DNA of 64,000 bases from Pyrinomonadaceae bacterium. Lineage in GTDB: Bacteria > Acidobacteriota > Blastocatellia > Pyrinomonadales > Pyrinomonadaceae. The notes beneath the pieces were generated by a model, which made no database searches, was not told the DNA's origin, and saw only the letters and a list, made by a program, of their open reading frames with translations. The position numbers and the translations under genes are program-made. The stretch is taken from NCBI GenBank assembly GCA_036277115.1, contig DASUNM010000023.1, positions 1,364,001 to 1,428,000 of the forward strand. Reading direction: 5' to 3'. Shown here piece by piece: positions 43,661-51,382 of the stretch (position 1 is the first letter of the stretch; each line of letters begins with the position of its first letter).

Positions 43661-44635
43661 ATGTTAAGTCAGGTAGTTGAGTTAATCGAACATAAGCACC
43701 GGTTCGCAATTACGTCCCACGTTCGACCCGACGGTGACAGTCTCGGATCTTCCCTTGGACTTTATTGGCTGCTGCGCGCACTCGACAAAGACGTCGAGGT
43801 CATCATGCGCGATCCGGCGCCGCATGCTTACCAGAACCTTCCCGGCGCCGATTTGATTCGCGTCACGCCCGCCGTCGATCGCGAATACGACGGCGTGTTC
43901 GTCATTGAATGCTCAGACATCGACCGGCCCGGTCTGATCGATCTCGAAAAGCAGTTTGTCGTCAACATCGACCATCACACCAGCACGGTCCTGTTCGGCA
44001 CGATCAATTGGATCGATTCAACCGCGTCGGCCGTCGGCGAGATGATTTACAACCTGTGCAAAGCTACCGGGGTGCGCCCGACGGTTGAAATCGCAGAAGG
44101 CGTCTACACGGCCCTGCTCACCGACACCGGATCGTTTCACTACTCGAACACGACTGAACGCACTTTCAAGATTGCCTCGGAACTCGTGCGCGCAGGCGTG
44201 CGACCGGCCAAAACTGCTGAGGCGATTTTCGGTAACTATCAATGGCCAAAGATCGAGCTGCTCAGCCAGGTCCTTTCCACGGCCCAGCGCGACGATACGG
44301 GTCGCGTCGCCTGGATGCGGCATACAGCGGAAATGCAGCAGCAAACGAAAGCTTCCGAAGAAGACGCTGACGGTTTCGTCAACTATCCGCTCTCCGTCGG
44401 GGACGTTCACGCCGTCGCTCTGTTCAAGGAATGCTCGCCCGGCGTCTATCGCACCAGCCTCCGCTCCAAGGGCGACGTCAACGTCGCGAAAGTGGCGGAA
44501 TTCTTTGGTGGCGGCGGTCACCGCAACGCGGCCGGCTGCACTCTCAAAGGCAACTGGGAAGAGATCGAAAGACAGGTCGTGCAACTATTGCAGGATGCTG
44601 TGAGACGAGCGAACGGATCAAAAGCTCCTGACTAA
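43661..44635 (+). CDS. nrnA: DHH-family oligoribonuclease / pAp phosphatase
   Basis: 324 residues; degrades 2-5 nt RNAs and dephosphorylates pAp. DHH domain: FAITSHVRPDGDSLGSSLGLYWLL (first metal ligands), VFVIECSDIDRPG, the DHH motif in VNIDHHTSTVLFGTINW, and YTALLTDTGSFHYSNTT. DHHA1 domain: VNVAKVAEFFGGGGHRNAAGCTL, with the GGGH motif. A complete family member. It follows rbfA, a common arrangement for bacteria that use NrnA. Confidence 0.94.
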   Translation: MLSQVVELIEHKHRFAITSHVRPDGDSLGSSLGLYWLLRALDKDVEVIMRDPAPHAYQNLPGADLIRVTPAVDREYDGVFVIECSDIDRPGLIDLEKQFVVNIDHHTSTVLFGTINWIDSTASAVGEMIYNLCKATGVRPTVEIAEGVYTALLTDTGSFHYSNTTERTFKIASELVRAGVRPAKTAEAIFGNYQWPKIELLSQVLSTAQRDDTGRVAWMRHTAEMQQQTKASEEDADGFVNYPLSVGDVHAVALFKECSPGVYRTSLRSKGDVNVAKVAEFFGGGGHRNAAGCTLKGNWEEIERQVVQLLQDAVRRANGSKAPD

Positions 44636-44644
44636 CGACATCAA

Positions 44645-44716
44645 GTCAGAACCACCTGCGGTAGCGGGTGGGTCACCAGGGCAGTAGCCCGACCGTGAGG
44701 GAGGGCGCGCAACCAA
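44645..44716. repeat. Single family A arm joined to a second repeat motif
   Basis: GTCAGAACCACCTGCGG with its GTAGCGGGTGG partner is one family A arm. It is followed by GGGCAGTAGCCCGACCG, also found in similar form after folC (47866 region). It looks like a hybrid or truncated element between nrnA and cobO. Confidence 0.7.
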
Positions 44717-44720
44717 CCAG

Positions 44721-45299
44721 ATGCCCACCAAAGAAAAAAAATACAAATGGCGTCGCGCTGACTATCAGGAGCAGACGCGCGGGCTGCTGATGGTTAACAC
44801 CGGGCACGGCAAAGGGAAGACAACGTGCGCGCTGGGCTTGATGATGCGCGCCGCTGGGCAAGGCCTGAACTGCTGCATGATTCAGTTCATGAAGTCGCGC
44901 AGCGATCGTTACGGCGAGCACGTTTCGGCAGAAAAACTCGGCATTGAAATCCACACGATGGGCGACGGCTTTACCTGGGACACGAAGAACCCCGAACAGG
45001 ATCGCCAGACCGCGCGCGAGACCTGGAACCTCTGCGTTGAGAAGTTGAAGAGTGGCGACTACGATCTGCTTGTCTTTGATGAGCTGGTCTACGTTCTGAG
45101 CTACGACATGCTACCGGTCGCTGAGGTGCTGGAAGAAATTCGCGCCGCCCGCAAAACTCAACCGGCTCTGCACGTCGTCGTTACCGGCCGCGACGCGCCG
45201 CAGGAACTGATCGAAGCCGCTGACCTCGTCACCGAAATGACTGAGGTTAAGCACCCATTTCAAGCCGGCATTCGCGCGCAAAGGGGAATTGAGTTCTAA
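44721..45299 (+). CDS. cobO: Cob(I)yrinic acid a,c-diamide adenosyltransferase
   Basis: A 192-residue P-loop corrinoid adenosyltransferase (CobA/CobO type). Basic N-terminus (KEKKYKWRRADYQEQTRGLLMV), Walker A NTGHGKGKTTCALGLMMRAAGQG, MIQFMKS, DGFTWDTKNPEQD, Walker B-like LLVFDELVYVLSYDM, VVTGRDAPQELIEAADLVTEMTEVKHPFQAGI. It attaches the adenosyl group to reduced corrinoid, giving coenzyme B12 precursors. No other cobalamin gene or B12 riboswitch is in the window, so it may serve salvage. It sits between nrnA and accD. Confidence 0.94.
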   Translation: MPTKEKKYKWRRADYQEQTRGLLMVNTGHGKGKTTCALGLMMRAAGQGLNCCMIQFMKSRSDRYGEHVSAEKLGIEIHTMGDGFTWDTKNPEQDRQTARETWNLCVEKLKSGDYDLLVFDELVYVLSYDMLPVAEVLEEIRAARKTQPALHVVVTGRDAPQELIEAADLVTEMTEVKHPFQAGIRAQRGIEF

Positions 45300-45356
45300 C
45301 CTTGCTTTCTTTGTGCTAACCTTGCCAATCAAATCTCGACAATTGAGAAGAGCGTG

Positions 45357-45384
45357 CTGATTTCTGACTTCTGATCTCTGACTT
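45357..45384. repeat. Degenerate 7-bp-period array in the accD leader
   Basis: CTGATTT, CTGACTT, CTGATCT, CTGACTT, ending 3 bases before the accD ATG and replacing any Shine-Dalgarno. Confidence 0.85.
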
Positions 45385-45387
45385 TTT

Positions 45388-46299
45388 ATGCCGTGGTTTC
45401 GTAAGAAAAAAGGCAAGATCGAGCCGGTTAGCGACTCTGAACGCGTCGTTCGTACTGAGAATGTCTTCGTGCGCTGCGACGAGTGCGGCGAACACCTCTA
45501 CAAGAAGGATTTGGATGAGAACCTGCAGGTCTGTCATCACTGCAATTATCACTTTCGCATCGGCGCCTACGAGCGTTTGGAAAGCATTTTCGATGACGCC
45601 CATTGCGAAGAGCTCGACGCGGAGGTGATTTCCACCGACCCGCTCGGGTTTGTCGACAGCAAGCCTTACACCAAACGCCTCGAACAGGCGCGTCATGGAA
45701 CGGGCCTTTCGGAAGCAGTCATCAACGCGCGTGGAAAAGTGGGCGGGCATCGTGTGTTCGCCGCCGCGATGGACATGAATTTCATTGGCGGCTCGATGGG
45801 TTCGGCCGTCGGTGAAAAAATCACGCGGTTGATTGAGCGCGCCATCGGGGAACGGGGCGCCGTAATTATTTTCGCGGCGTCGGGCGGCGCGCGCATGCAG
45901 GAAGGTGCGCTGTCGCTGATGCAGATGGCGAAGATTTCCGCAGCGCTCGCGGCGCTCGAAGAGCGTCACCTGCCGTTCATTTCCGTGCTCACCGATCCCA
46001 CCACCGGGGGCGTAACGGCGAGCTTTGCGATGCTCGGCGACATCATCGTCGCTGAACCGAAAGCCCTAATTGGTTTCGCGGGCCCGCGCGTGATCGAGCA
46101 GACAATCCGGCAGAAGCTGCCGAAAGATTTTCAGCGATCGGAATTCCTTCTCGATCATGGAATGCTTGACGCCATTGTCGATCGACGCGAGATGCGCCCC
46201 TTCATTATCAAGTCGCTCGACTTCATGATGAATCCGGATCTGACGGACAAGACTCAAGTCGCAGGTCATAAGTTTCACGTTTCGGCGAATGCGCCCTGA
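45388..46299 (+). CDS. accD: Acetyl-CoA carboxylase carboxyltransferase beta subunit
   Basis: 303 residues. N-terminal zinc ribbon CDECGEHLYKKDLDENLQVCHHCNYHF, then the crotonase-like core: ARGKVGGHRVFAAAMDMNFIGGSMGSAVGEK, FAASGGARMQEGALSLMQMAK, VLTDPTTGGVTASFAMLGDII, AEPKALIGFAGPRVIEQTI. It transfers carboxyl from biotin to acetyl-CoA with AccA, which is not in the window. accD-folC adjacency (folC follows) is a known bacterial arrangement. The ATG lacks a Shine-Dalgarno because a heptamer array occupies the leader. Confidence 0.97.
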   Translation: MPWFRKKKGKIEPVSDSERVVRTENVFVRCDECGEHLYKKDLDENLQVCHHCNYHFRIGAYERLESIFDDAHCEELDAEVISTDPLGFVDSKPYTKRLEQARHGTGLSEAVINARGKVGGHRVFAAAMDMNFIGGSMGSAVGEKITRLIERAIGERGAVIIFAASGGARMQEGALSLMQMAKISAALAALEERHLPFISVLTDPTTGGVTASFAMLGDIIVAEPKALIGFAGPRVIEQTIRQKLPKDFQRSEFLLDHGMLDAIVDRREMRPFIIKSLDFMMNPDLTDKTQVAGHKFHVSANAP

Positions 46300-46410
46300 A
46301 AGGCACGATCGTAGGGGCAATCCCGATGTATCGAGAGCCGCCCTGGATCACACGCGATAACAGACGCGCTCGAAAGGGGCGCAAGAAATTAAGGTTCGAA
46401 TTCGCGGTTG

Positions 46411-46513
46411 TTTCTCGCACCCCTTCAGGGTGCTTTAACTTTTATGGCTACTGTTCCGGGGGTGACGCGCTCCGCGCTTACCCCCGGCTATTGTCTCTCA
46501 TCCCTTCGGGATG
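46411..46513. repeat. Palindromic repeat with outer hairpins and a large core stem, before folC
   Basis: Outer hairpins GCACCCCTTCAGGGTGC (46417-46433) and CATCCCTTCGGGATG (46499-46513) flank a core stem CCGGGGGT...ACCCCCGG (46456-46487) with an inner GCGC/GCGC stem. It ends 14 bases before the folC ATG. Confidence 0.75.
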
Positions 46514-46527
46514 ACTTGTCCACTCAC

Positions 46528-47841
46528 ATGCTTTTTGATGAAGCCCAGGACTATCTCCTTTCTCTCGGTCACGAGACGCTCACAATAAAACTTGGTCTCG
46601 CAAATATTGAGCGGCTGCTGGCGGCGCTTGGTAACCCGCACAGGAGTTTTCCTTCAGTTCAAATCGCCGGCACGAACGGCAAAGGCTCAACGGCGGTGAT
46701 GCTGGAATCGATCTGCCGCGAAGCAAGAATCAGCGTCGGTCTTTTCACTTCGCCGCACCTGATTTCAATGACTGAGCGGATTCGCGTGAACGGCGCCGAC
46801 ATTACGAAAGACGAATTTGCGCGGCTCACCGCGCAGGTTAAGCAAACCGCGGAAGAACTTGTGCAAGGCCGTGAGCTGGAGACCCTGCCGACCTTCTTTG
46901 AACACGTCACCGCCATCGCGCTCCTGGCTTTTCGTGAAGCCGAAGTTGAGTTGGCGATTCTCGAAACCGGCTTGGGAGGACGGCTGGATTCGACCACGGC
47001 CGCGGGCGCCCAAGTCGTCGCCATCACGCCGATCGCCATGGATCATGAGGAACACCTCGGTAGCACCCTGGCTGAAATTGCCGCCGAGAAAGCCGCGATT
47101 ATTCGGCCGGGTGTGACTACCATCGTCGCGCCACAGCACGACGAAGCGCTGGAAGTAATAAAGGCACGATGTGCCGAAGCAGGGGTAACGGCCCGTTTTG
47201 CTTCAGCGCCGACCAACGTCACAGTCGCTGAAGGCTTAGTGCCGGGCCGCATGTGCGCGACGTTTGAAACACGAAACGATAGATACGAGAACGCCTGTCT
47301 CGGGCTGCCTGGTCGCCATCAAACGATTAATGCGGCGACGACCGTGGTAATCGCGGAAGGTTTAGGTGAGCGGGGCTTCGATCTTTCACGGCACTTGATC
47401 CTCAGCGGGCTGAGGAACGCCAAACATCCGGGGCGGCTTGAATTACTTGAGGGCAACCCGCCGGTTCTCTTCGATGGCGCGCACAATCCGGCTGCGGCGC
47501 GCGCCCTCCACGACTATCTCGACGAGTTCATGGCTCAGCCAATCACACTGATCTTTGGCGCGATGCGCGACAAGCCGCTGAGCGAGATCGCGGCGATTCT
47601 CTTCCCGGCGGCCCGTCAGGTGATTCTGACTGAGCTCGATAATCCGCGGGCGGCTACGCTCGAGAATCTGAAGGCCGCCGCGCCAGCCGGCCTCGATCAA
47701 ACAAGTCTTCACGAGGCGAAATCGGTCGCTGAAGCGTTGCAGATTGCGCGACGGGTTACCGGCGCGGACGGTCTCATTCTCATCACCGGCTCGTTGTACC
47801 TGGTTGGTGCCGCGCAGGAATTCATTCGCAGTGATGATTAG
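46528..47841 (+). CDS. folC: Folylpolyglutamate synthase / dihydrofolate synthase
   Basis: A 437-residue Mur-ligase-family enzyme adding glutamate to folates. Opening YLLSLGHETLTIKLGLANIERLLAALGNPHRSFPSVQIAGTNGKGSTAVMLESI (P-loop GTNGKGST), FTSPHLISMTERIRVNG, AILETGLGGRLDSTTAAGAQVVAITPIAMDHEEHLGSTLAEIAAEKAAI, LPGRHQTINAATTV, and VLFDGAHNPAAARAL. The ATG at 46528 is chosen; an in-frame extension to 46408 would translate the repeat. Downstream of accD. Confidence 0.96.
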   Translation: MLFDEAQDYLLSLGHETLTIKLGLANIERLLAALGNPHRSFPSVQIAGTNGKGSTAVMLESICREARISVGLFTSPHLISMTERIRVNGADITKDEFARLTAQVKQTAEELVQGRELETLPTFFEHVTAIALLAFREAEVELAILETGLGGRLDSTTAAGAQVVAITPIAMDHEEHLGSTLAEIAAEKAAIIRPGVTTIVAPQHDEALEVIKARCAEAGVTARFASAPTNVTVAEGLVPGRMCATFETRNDRYENACLGLPGRHQTINAATTVVIAEGLGERGFDLSRHLILSGLRNAKHPGRLELLEGNPPVLFDGAHNPAAARALHDYLDEFMAQPITLIFGAMRDKPLSEIAAILFPAARQVILTELDNPRAATLENLKAAAPAGLDQTSLHEAKSVAEALQIARRVTGADGLILITGSLYLVGAAQEFIRSDD

Positions 47842-47842
47842 A

Positions 47843-47879
47843 GGCGGGCTACCGCCCGCCCGTCGGGCAGTAGCCGACT
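47843..47879. repeat. Short palindromic repeat after folC
   Basis: Hairpin GGCGGGC-TACC-GCCCGCC followed by CGTCGGGCAGTAGCCGAC. The second part resembles the tail of the element at 44645. It begins 2 bases after the folC stop. Confidence 0.65.
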
Positions 47880-47895
47880 CTAAACCTTTAAAGTT

Positions 47896-48459
47896 ATGTC
47901 CGACACACCTGAATTCATCGATTCGAAAAAAGTTTTCGAGGGCCGCATCTTTGACGTGACCGTTGATACGGTTCGCGAAGGCGACCAGACGTATAAGCGC
48001 GAAGTTGTTCACCACGGCGGGAGCGCAGTGATTCTGCCCGTGTTCGAAGACGGCACAATCGCGCTCGTGAAGCAGTATCGTCATCCGGCGGTGAAGTACC
48101 TGCTCGAGTTGCCGGCCGGCACTTTGAACGATCGAGAACTACCCGAAGTGGGCGCGGCCCGTGAATTGGAAGAGGAACTGGGACTGGTCCCGGGCCGCAT
48201 GGAAAAGCTCTGCGAGTTCTTTGTCTCGCCGGGATTTCTCAGCGAGAAGATGTGGCTGTATCTCGCGACGGATTTGCAGGAGACCGAGCAGCGCCTGGAA
48301 GACGATGAAGCGATTGAGGTCGTGCGGATGCCGATCGATCGGGCGCTGCAGATGATTACCGACAATGAAATCGAAGATGCGAAGACGATCATCGGGCTGC
48401 TGCTCGCGGCGCCACGGATCGGTCTTACTCCCTTTGCGCCGGACTATCCCGCGGTCTGA
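47896..48459 (+). CDS. NUDIX hydrolase, ADP-ribose pyrophosphatase type
   Basis: 187 residues. N-terminal strand region (KKVFEGRIFDVTVDTVREGDQTYKREVVHHGGSAVILPVFEDGTIALVKQYRHP) typical of the ADPRase subfamily. The Nudix box GTLNDRELPEVGAARELEEELGLV fits Gx5Ex7REUxEExGU exactly. Then FFVSPGFLSEKMWLYLATDL. It hydrolyses ADP-ribose or related nucleotide sugars. A 54-base gap with a repeat separates it from folC; same strand. Confidence 0.92.
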   Translation: MSDTPEFIDSKKVFEGRIFDVTVDTVREGDQTYKREVVHHGGSAVILPVFEDGTIALVKQYRHPAVKYLLELPAGTLNDRELPEVGAARELEEELGLVPGRMEKLCEFFVSPGFLSEKMWLYLATDLQETEQRLEDDEAIEVVRMPIDRALQMITDNEIEDAKTIIGLLLAAPRIGLTPFAPDYPAV

Positions 48460-48995
48460 GACTTAGTTAGACCCGGTCGTTACCGGGCTGACAATATTCA
48501 ACGAAGCTGCGAAGCTGCGGATGTATTTAAGCCCAAGGCGAGGCTTTGCGAGCCTTGGGTAGACGGTTAACAAAATTTGTAGGAGCCGCGGAGCAGCGAC
48601 CTTTGAGTTAGGTTATCGCAAGGAGCGCAGCAGGATTTCTCTTCAGAATGGACCACGCAACCAGGCACTCCGCATTGGTTCTGACTCGAAACGCTAAACT
48701 CGGGACTGAGATGTCGCCCGCTTCGCGGGCTCCGCTGATCTATAACGGATATGGTTTCCCAAGGCTCGCAGAGCCTCGCCTTGGGCTTGGCTAAGACCGC
48801 TGCTACGCAGCTCGACGAGTTTCTTCGTTCACCCCCATCTTTTTGGGAAAAGACGCTCCCGGTACTGACTCTTTGAGCAGGTCGCTATCACTCCCCGTAC
48901 TGACCTCATACTCCGGCACGTACTTTCAGATTGAATCCGACTTGTGAAACCCAGAATCGTTAAGGTATTTTGAGCCCGCATATTCTCGATTGATC
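48460..48995. other. Repeat-rich intergenic region (inverted arms at 48532-48559 and 48758-48785)
   Basis: Arms read CCCAAGGCGAGGCT-TTGCGAGCCTTGGG and its inverse. Both are hairpins and are inverted copies differing at one base, 198 bases apart. A further stem GCCCGC-TTC-GCGGGC lies at 48716-48730. No gene is seen. The promoter of the M20 gene should lie near the right end. Confidence 0.75.
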
Positions 48996-50333
48996 ATGAA
49001 GAAAATCCTCCTGCTGTTGCTCGTTGGTGGTTTGGGCGCATTGTCGATCAATGCCCAGCAGTCCCTCGATGCGCTCGTCGATCGCGAACTGCCGCAACTG
49101 GTGAGCACCTATAAAGCTCTGCACGCCGCGCCCGAGCTTTCCCATTACGAGACAAAGACTTCGGCGTTTATCGCGCAACAACTGCGCGCGCTGGGTTACG
49201 AAGTCACCGAGAACGTGGGCAAGTATGATCGGCCGGAATGGAAACCTTACGGCGTAGTGGCCGTGATGAAGAACGGCGCGGGGCCGACGGTGCTGGTGCG
49301 CAGCGATATGGACGCGCTTCCGGTCGAAGAAAAGACCGGCTTAGCTTACGCCAGCACAGTGAAGACCAAAAACGATGCAGGACAGGAAGTAAGCGTCATG
49401 CACGCCTGTGGTCACGACGTGCACATGACGACGCTGCTGGGTACCGCCAAGATGTTGGCCCAGTTGAAAGACCAATGGCGCGGTACGCTCGTGATGATTG
49501 GGCAGCCCGCGGAAGAAACTGTGGGTGGCGCGAAGGGGATGCTGGCGGACGGTTTGTATTCGCGGATCCCGCGACCTGACTTCACCCTCGCGTTTCACAG
49601 CAGCGCTGATTTGGAAGCAGGTAAGATCGGCTACGCGCCTGGCTACGCGATGGCGAATTCGACGTCCGTGGAAATTACGATTCGCGGGCTCGGCGGCCAT
49701 GGCTCCAGACCGGAATCAACAAAAGACCCGATCGTCGTCGCCGCGCAAACAGTGCTCGCGTTGCAAACTATCATCAGTCGCGAGGTCTCACCGCTCGATC
49801 CGGCAGTGGTGACGGTTGGATCGATTCACGGCGGCGCCAAAGCGAACATCATTCCCGACGAAGTTAAGTTGTTACTGACGGTCCGTTCGTACAAGGAGGA
49901 AGTCCGGAAGCGAATTCTTTCGTCAATCGAACGCATCACCAAGAGCACTGCGACGGCCGCCGGAATCCCGGAAGATCGTGCGCCGATCGTGAAAATCAGC
50001 GAGACTGAGTACACACCGGCGACTTACAACGATCCGCAACTGGCCGAGCGTCTGGCGCGAGTCTTCGAGAAAGCTTTGGGCGCGGACAAGGTAACGAAGG
50101 TCGAGCCGGTGATGGCCGCCGAAGACTTTGGGCGGTTCAGTCTCGATCAGCAGATTCCCAGTTCGCTGTTCTGGCTTGGCACCGTTGATCCGGCTAAAGT
50201 CGAAGAGAGTCGCAGGACCGGAAAGCCACTGCCCTCGTTACACTCCAGCCTGTTCGCACCGGTTCCTGAGCCGACTTTGCGAGGCGGAGTGAAAGCAATG
50301 ACGTCCGCTGTTTTAGAGTTGATGAAGAAGTAA
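48996..50333 (+). CDS. Secreted M20-family amidohydrolase
   Basis: 445 residues with a signal peptide (KKILLLLLVGGLGALSINAQ). M20 dipeptidase/aminoacylase motifs: TVLVRSDMDALPVEEKTG (first metal Asp), HACGHDVHMTTLLGTAKML, GQPAEETVGGAKGML (catalytic Glu), TLAFHSSADLEAGKIGYAPG, a dimerisation domain starting VEITIRGLGGHGSRPESTKDP, and PVMAAEDFGRFS with a late metal ligand. It hydrolyses N-acyl amino acids or peptides in the periplasm. Start at the ATG at 48996; a TTG two codons earlier is also possible. Confidence 0.93.
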   Translation: MKKILLLLLVGGLGALSINAQQSLDALVDRELPQLVSTYKALHAAPELSHYETKTSAFIAQQLRALGYEVTENVGKYDRPEWKPYGVVAVMKNGAGPTVLVRSDMDALPVEEKTGLAYASTVKTKNDAGQEVSVMHACGHDVHMTTLLGTAKMLAQLKDQWRGTLVMIGQPAEETVGGAKGMLADGLYSRIPRPDFTLAFHSSADLEAGKIGYAPGYAMANSTSVEITIRGLGGHGSRPESTKDPIVVAAQTVLALQTIISREVSPLDPAVVTVGSIHGGAKANIIPDEVKLLLTVRSYKEEVRKRILSSIERITKSTATAAGIPEDRAPIVKISETEYTPATYNDPQLAERLARVFEKALGADKVTKVEPVMAAEDFGRFSLDQQIPSSLFWLGTVDPAKVEESRRTGKPLPSLHSSLFAPVPEPTLRGGVKAMTSAVLELMKK

Positions 50334-50426
50334 ACCGAAGGCCCGACCTGCCGGAGCCCTCAAGCGGGCAACCCGCTTGGAGTAGTCGATGGGTTGGGTG
50401 CGATAACCATCATAGGAGCACTGTTA

Positions 50427-50609
50427 ATGGGAAAAGGTGATCAGCGATCAAAACGTGGAAAAATCCATCGTGGAACTTTCGGCAAACGGCGCCCGAAGCC
50501 AAAGACACGTAAACCCGGCGTAGCCGCAGATGGGGCGTCTCAAGGCCAGGCGGCGTCGTCAGCAAAAACAAAAGAACCGAAACTCGTGAAGAAACAGCCG
50601 AAAGAGTAG
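50427..50609 (+). CDS. 30S ribosomal protein THX family, extended tail
   Basis: 60 residues, very basic. MGKGDQRSKRGKIHRGTFGKRRPKPK matches the THX/PSRP4 family, whose Thermus member is 26 residues and binds the head of the 30S subunit. Here a 35-residue Ala/Ser/Lys/Pro tail follows. It stands alone downstream of the M20 gene; a stem CAAGCGGG-CAA-CCCGCTTG (50361-50379) lies between them. The stop codon TAG shares its last base with the start of a two-armed repeat. Confidence 0.88.
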   Translation: MGKGDQRSKRGKIHRGTFGKRRPKPKTRKPGVAADGASQGQAASSAKTKEPKLVKKQPKE

Positions 50610-50691
50610 GGTACGCACGCCTCTGGCGTGCTTAAGCGCGCCGGAGGCGCGTACCCATTTACGTGCTTGCGCGCCCGAGGCGCGCGTACCC
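50609..50691. repeat. Family B repeat, three arms, after the THX gene
   Basis: GGGTACGCACGCCTCTGGCG (50609 on) and CGCCGGAGGCGCGTACCC (ending 50656) form the usual pair. A third arm GCGCCCGAGGCGCGCGTACC ends at 50691. Same family as the copy inside uvrA (29320) and at 57288. Confidence 0.88.
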
Positions 50692-50703
50692 ATCCCACTC
50701 CCC

Positions 50704-51189
50704 ATGCGCTTCAATCTCTGGAAAGCCGAACCCGCTGCTTCGCAAACGCCGTCACCGGCTCATTTTGAACTCGGCCGGCGCGGTGAAGCGCTCGCCATTG
50801 AGCATCTTGAGCAAGCGGGCTATCGCATAGTCGCGGCAAACTTTTCTCTTCCCATTGGCCGAAACTTGCGCGACGTCGTGGTGAACGCGGAGATCGATGT
50901 GGTCGCATACGATGGGCCGACGCTCTGTTTCGTTGAAGTCAAAACGCGCGCATCCGACGATTTCGCACCGCCTCAGGTAAACGTCGATCAGCGCAAGCGG
51001 CGGCAAATCGCACGCGCGGCGCTGGCGTACCGGCGCATGTTGGGCCTGGTTAATGAACCCTACCGGTACGACGTCGTGACGTTGGTCGCAAGACCTGACG
51101 AGGCCCAGCCGCGTATCCAACTGCTCAAAGGCTTCTGGTCAGACGCGCAGTTGAAGAAACGAAAGTGGCAGGAGCAGTACTGGGATTGA
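50704..51189 (+). CDS. YraN / UPF0102 nuclease-fold protein
   Basis: 161 residues. Motifs FELGRRGEALAIEHLEQAGYRIVAANF, NAEIDVVAYDGPTLCFVEVKTRASDDFAPPQVNVDQRKRRQIARAALAYRR are those of the UPF0102 family, a restriction-endonuclease-like fold with the ExD...ExK active-site pattern (EID, EVK). Compared with typical members there is a small insertion before EID (PIGRNLRDVVVN). Function unsettled; a DNA-processing role is inferred. Two terminators follow. Confidence 0.92.
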   Translation: MRFNLWKAEPAASQTPSPAHFELGRRGEALAIEHLEQAGYRIVAANFSLPIGRNLRDVVVNAEIDVVAYDGPTLCFVEVKTRASDDFAPPQVNVDQRKRRQIARAALAYRRMLGLVNEPYRYDVVTLVARPDEAQPRIQLLKGFWSDAQLKKRKWQEQYWD

Positions 51190-51263
51190 CCATTGGCGTG
51201 TAGGCCCCCGCGTTTTCCGTAGCCCAGGCGTTTACGCCTGGGGAACGCGGGAAACAAAACTGA

Positions 51264-51290
51264 TAAGCCCATCATGGGCTTACCTTTTTT
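51264..51290 (+). terminator. Rho-independent terminator after the YraN gene
   Basis: Stem TAAGCCC-ATCAT-GGGCTTA followed by CCTTTTTT. Confidence 0.75.
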
Positions 51291-51301
51291 GACGTTTTGA
51301 A

Positions 51302-51331
51302 AGCCTCCTAAAAGGAGGCTATTGTTCTTTT
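51302..51331 (+). terminator. Second terminator-like hairpin
   Basis: Stem AGCCTCCT-AAA-AGGAGGCT followed by ATTGTTCTTTT. Confidence 0.65.
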
Positions 51332-51382
51332 CGTTTACAACTTACCCAGGCGTAAACGCCTGGGCTAAATAAAAGTCATCGC

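Larger units (their letters stand above)
51219..51367. repeat. 149-bp inverted-repeat element with two inner terminator-like hairpins
   Basis: Outer arms GTAGCCCAGGCGTTTACGCC and its inverse (51345-51367) are each palindromic (CCCAGGCG-TTTA-CGCCTGGG). Inside are the hairpins at 51264 and 51302. The whole fills the gap between the YraN gene and a kinase gene. Confidence 0.9.

Noticed and set aside
44636-44720. Search for a cobalamin riboswitch before cobO
   Set aside because: The gap holds only repeat arms; no B12-box-like sequence was recognised.
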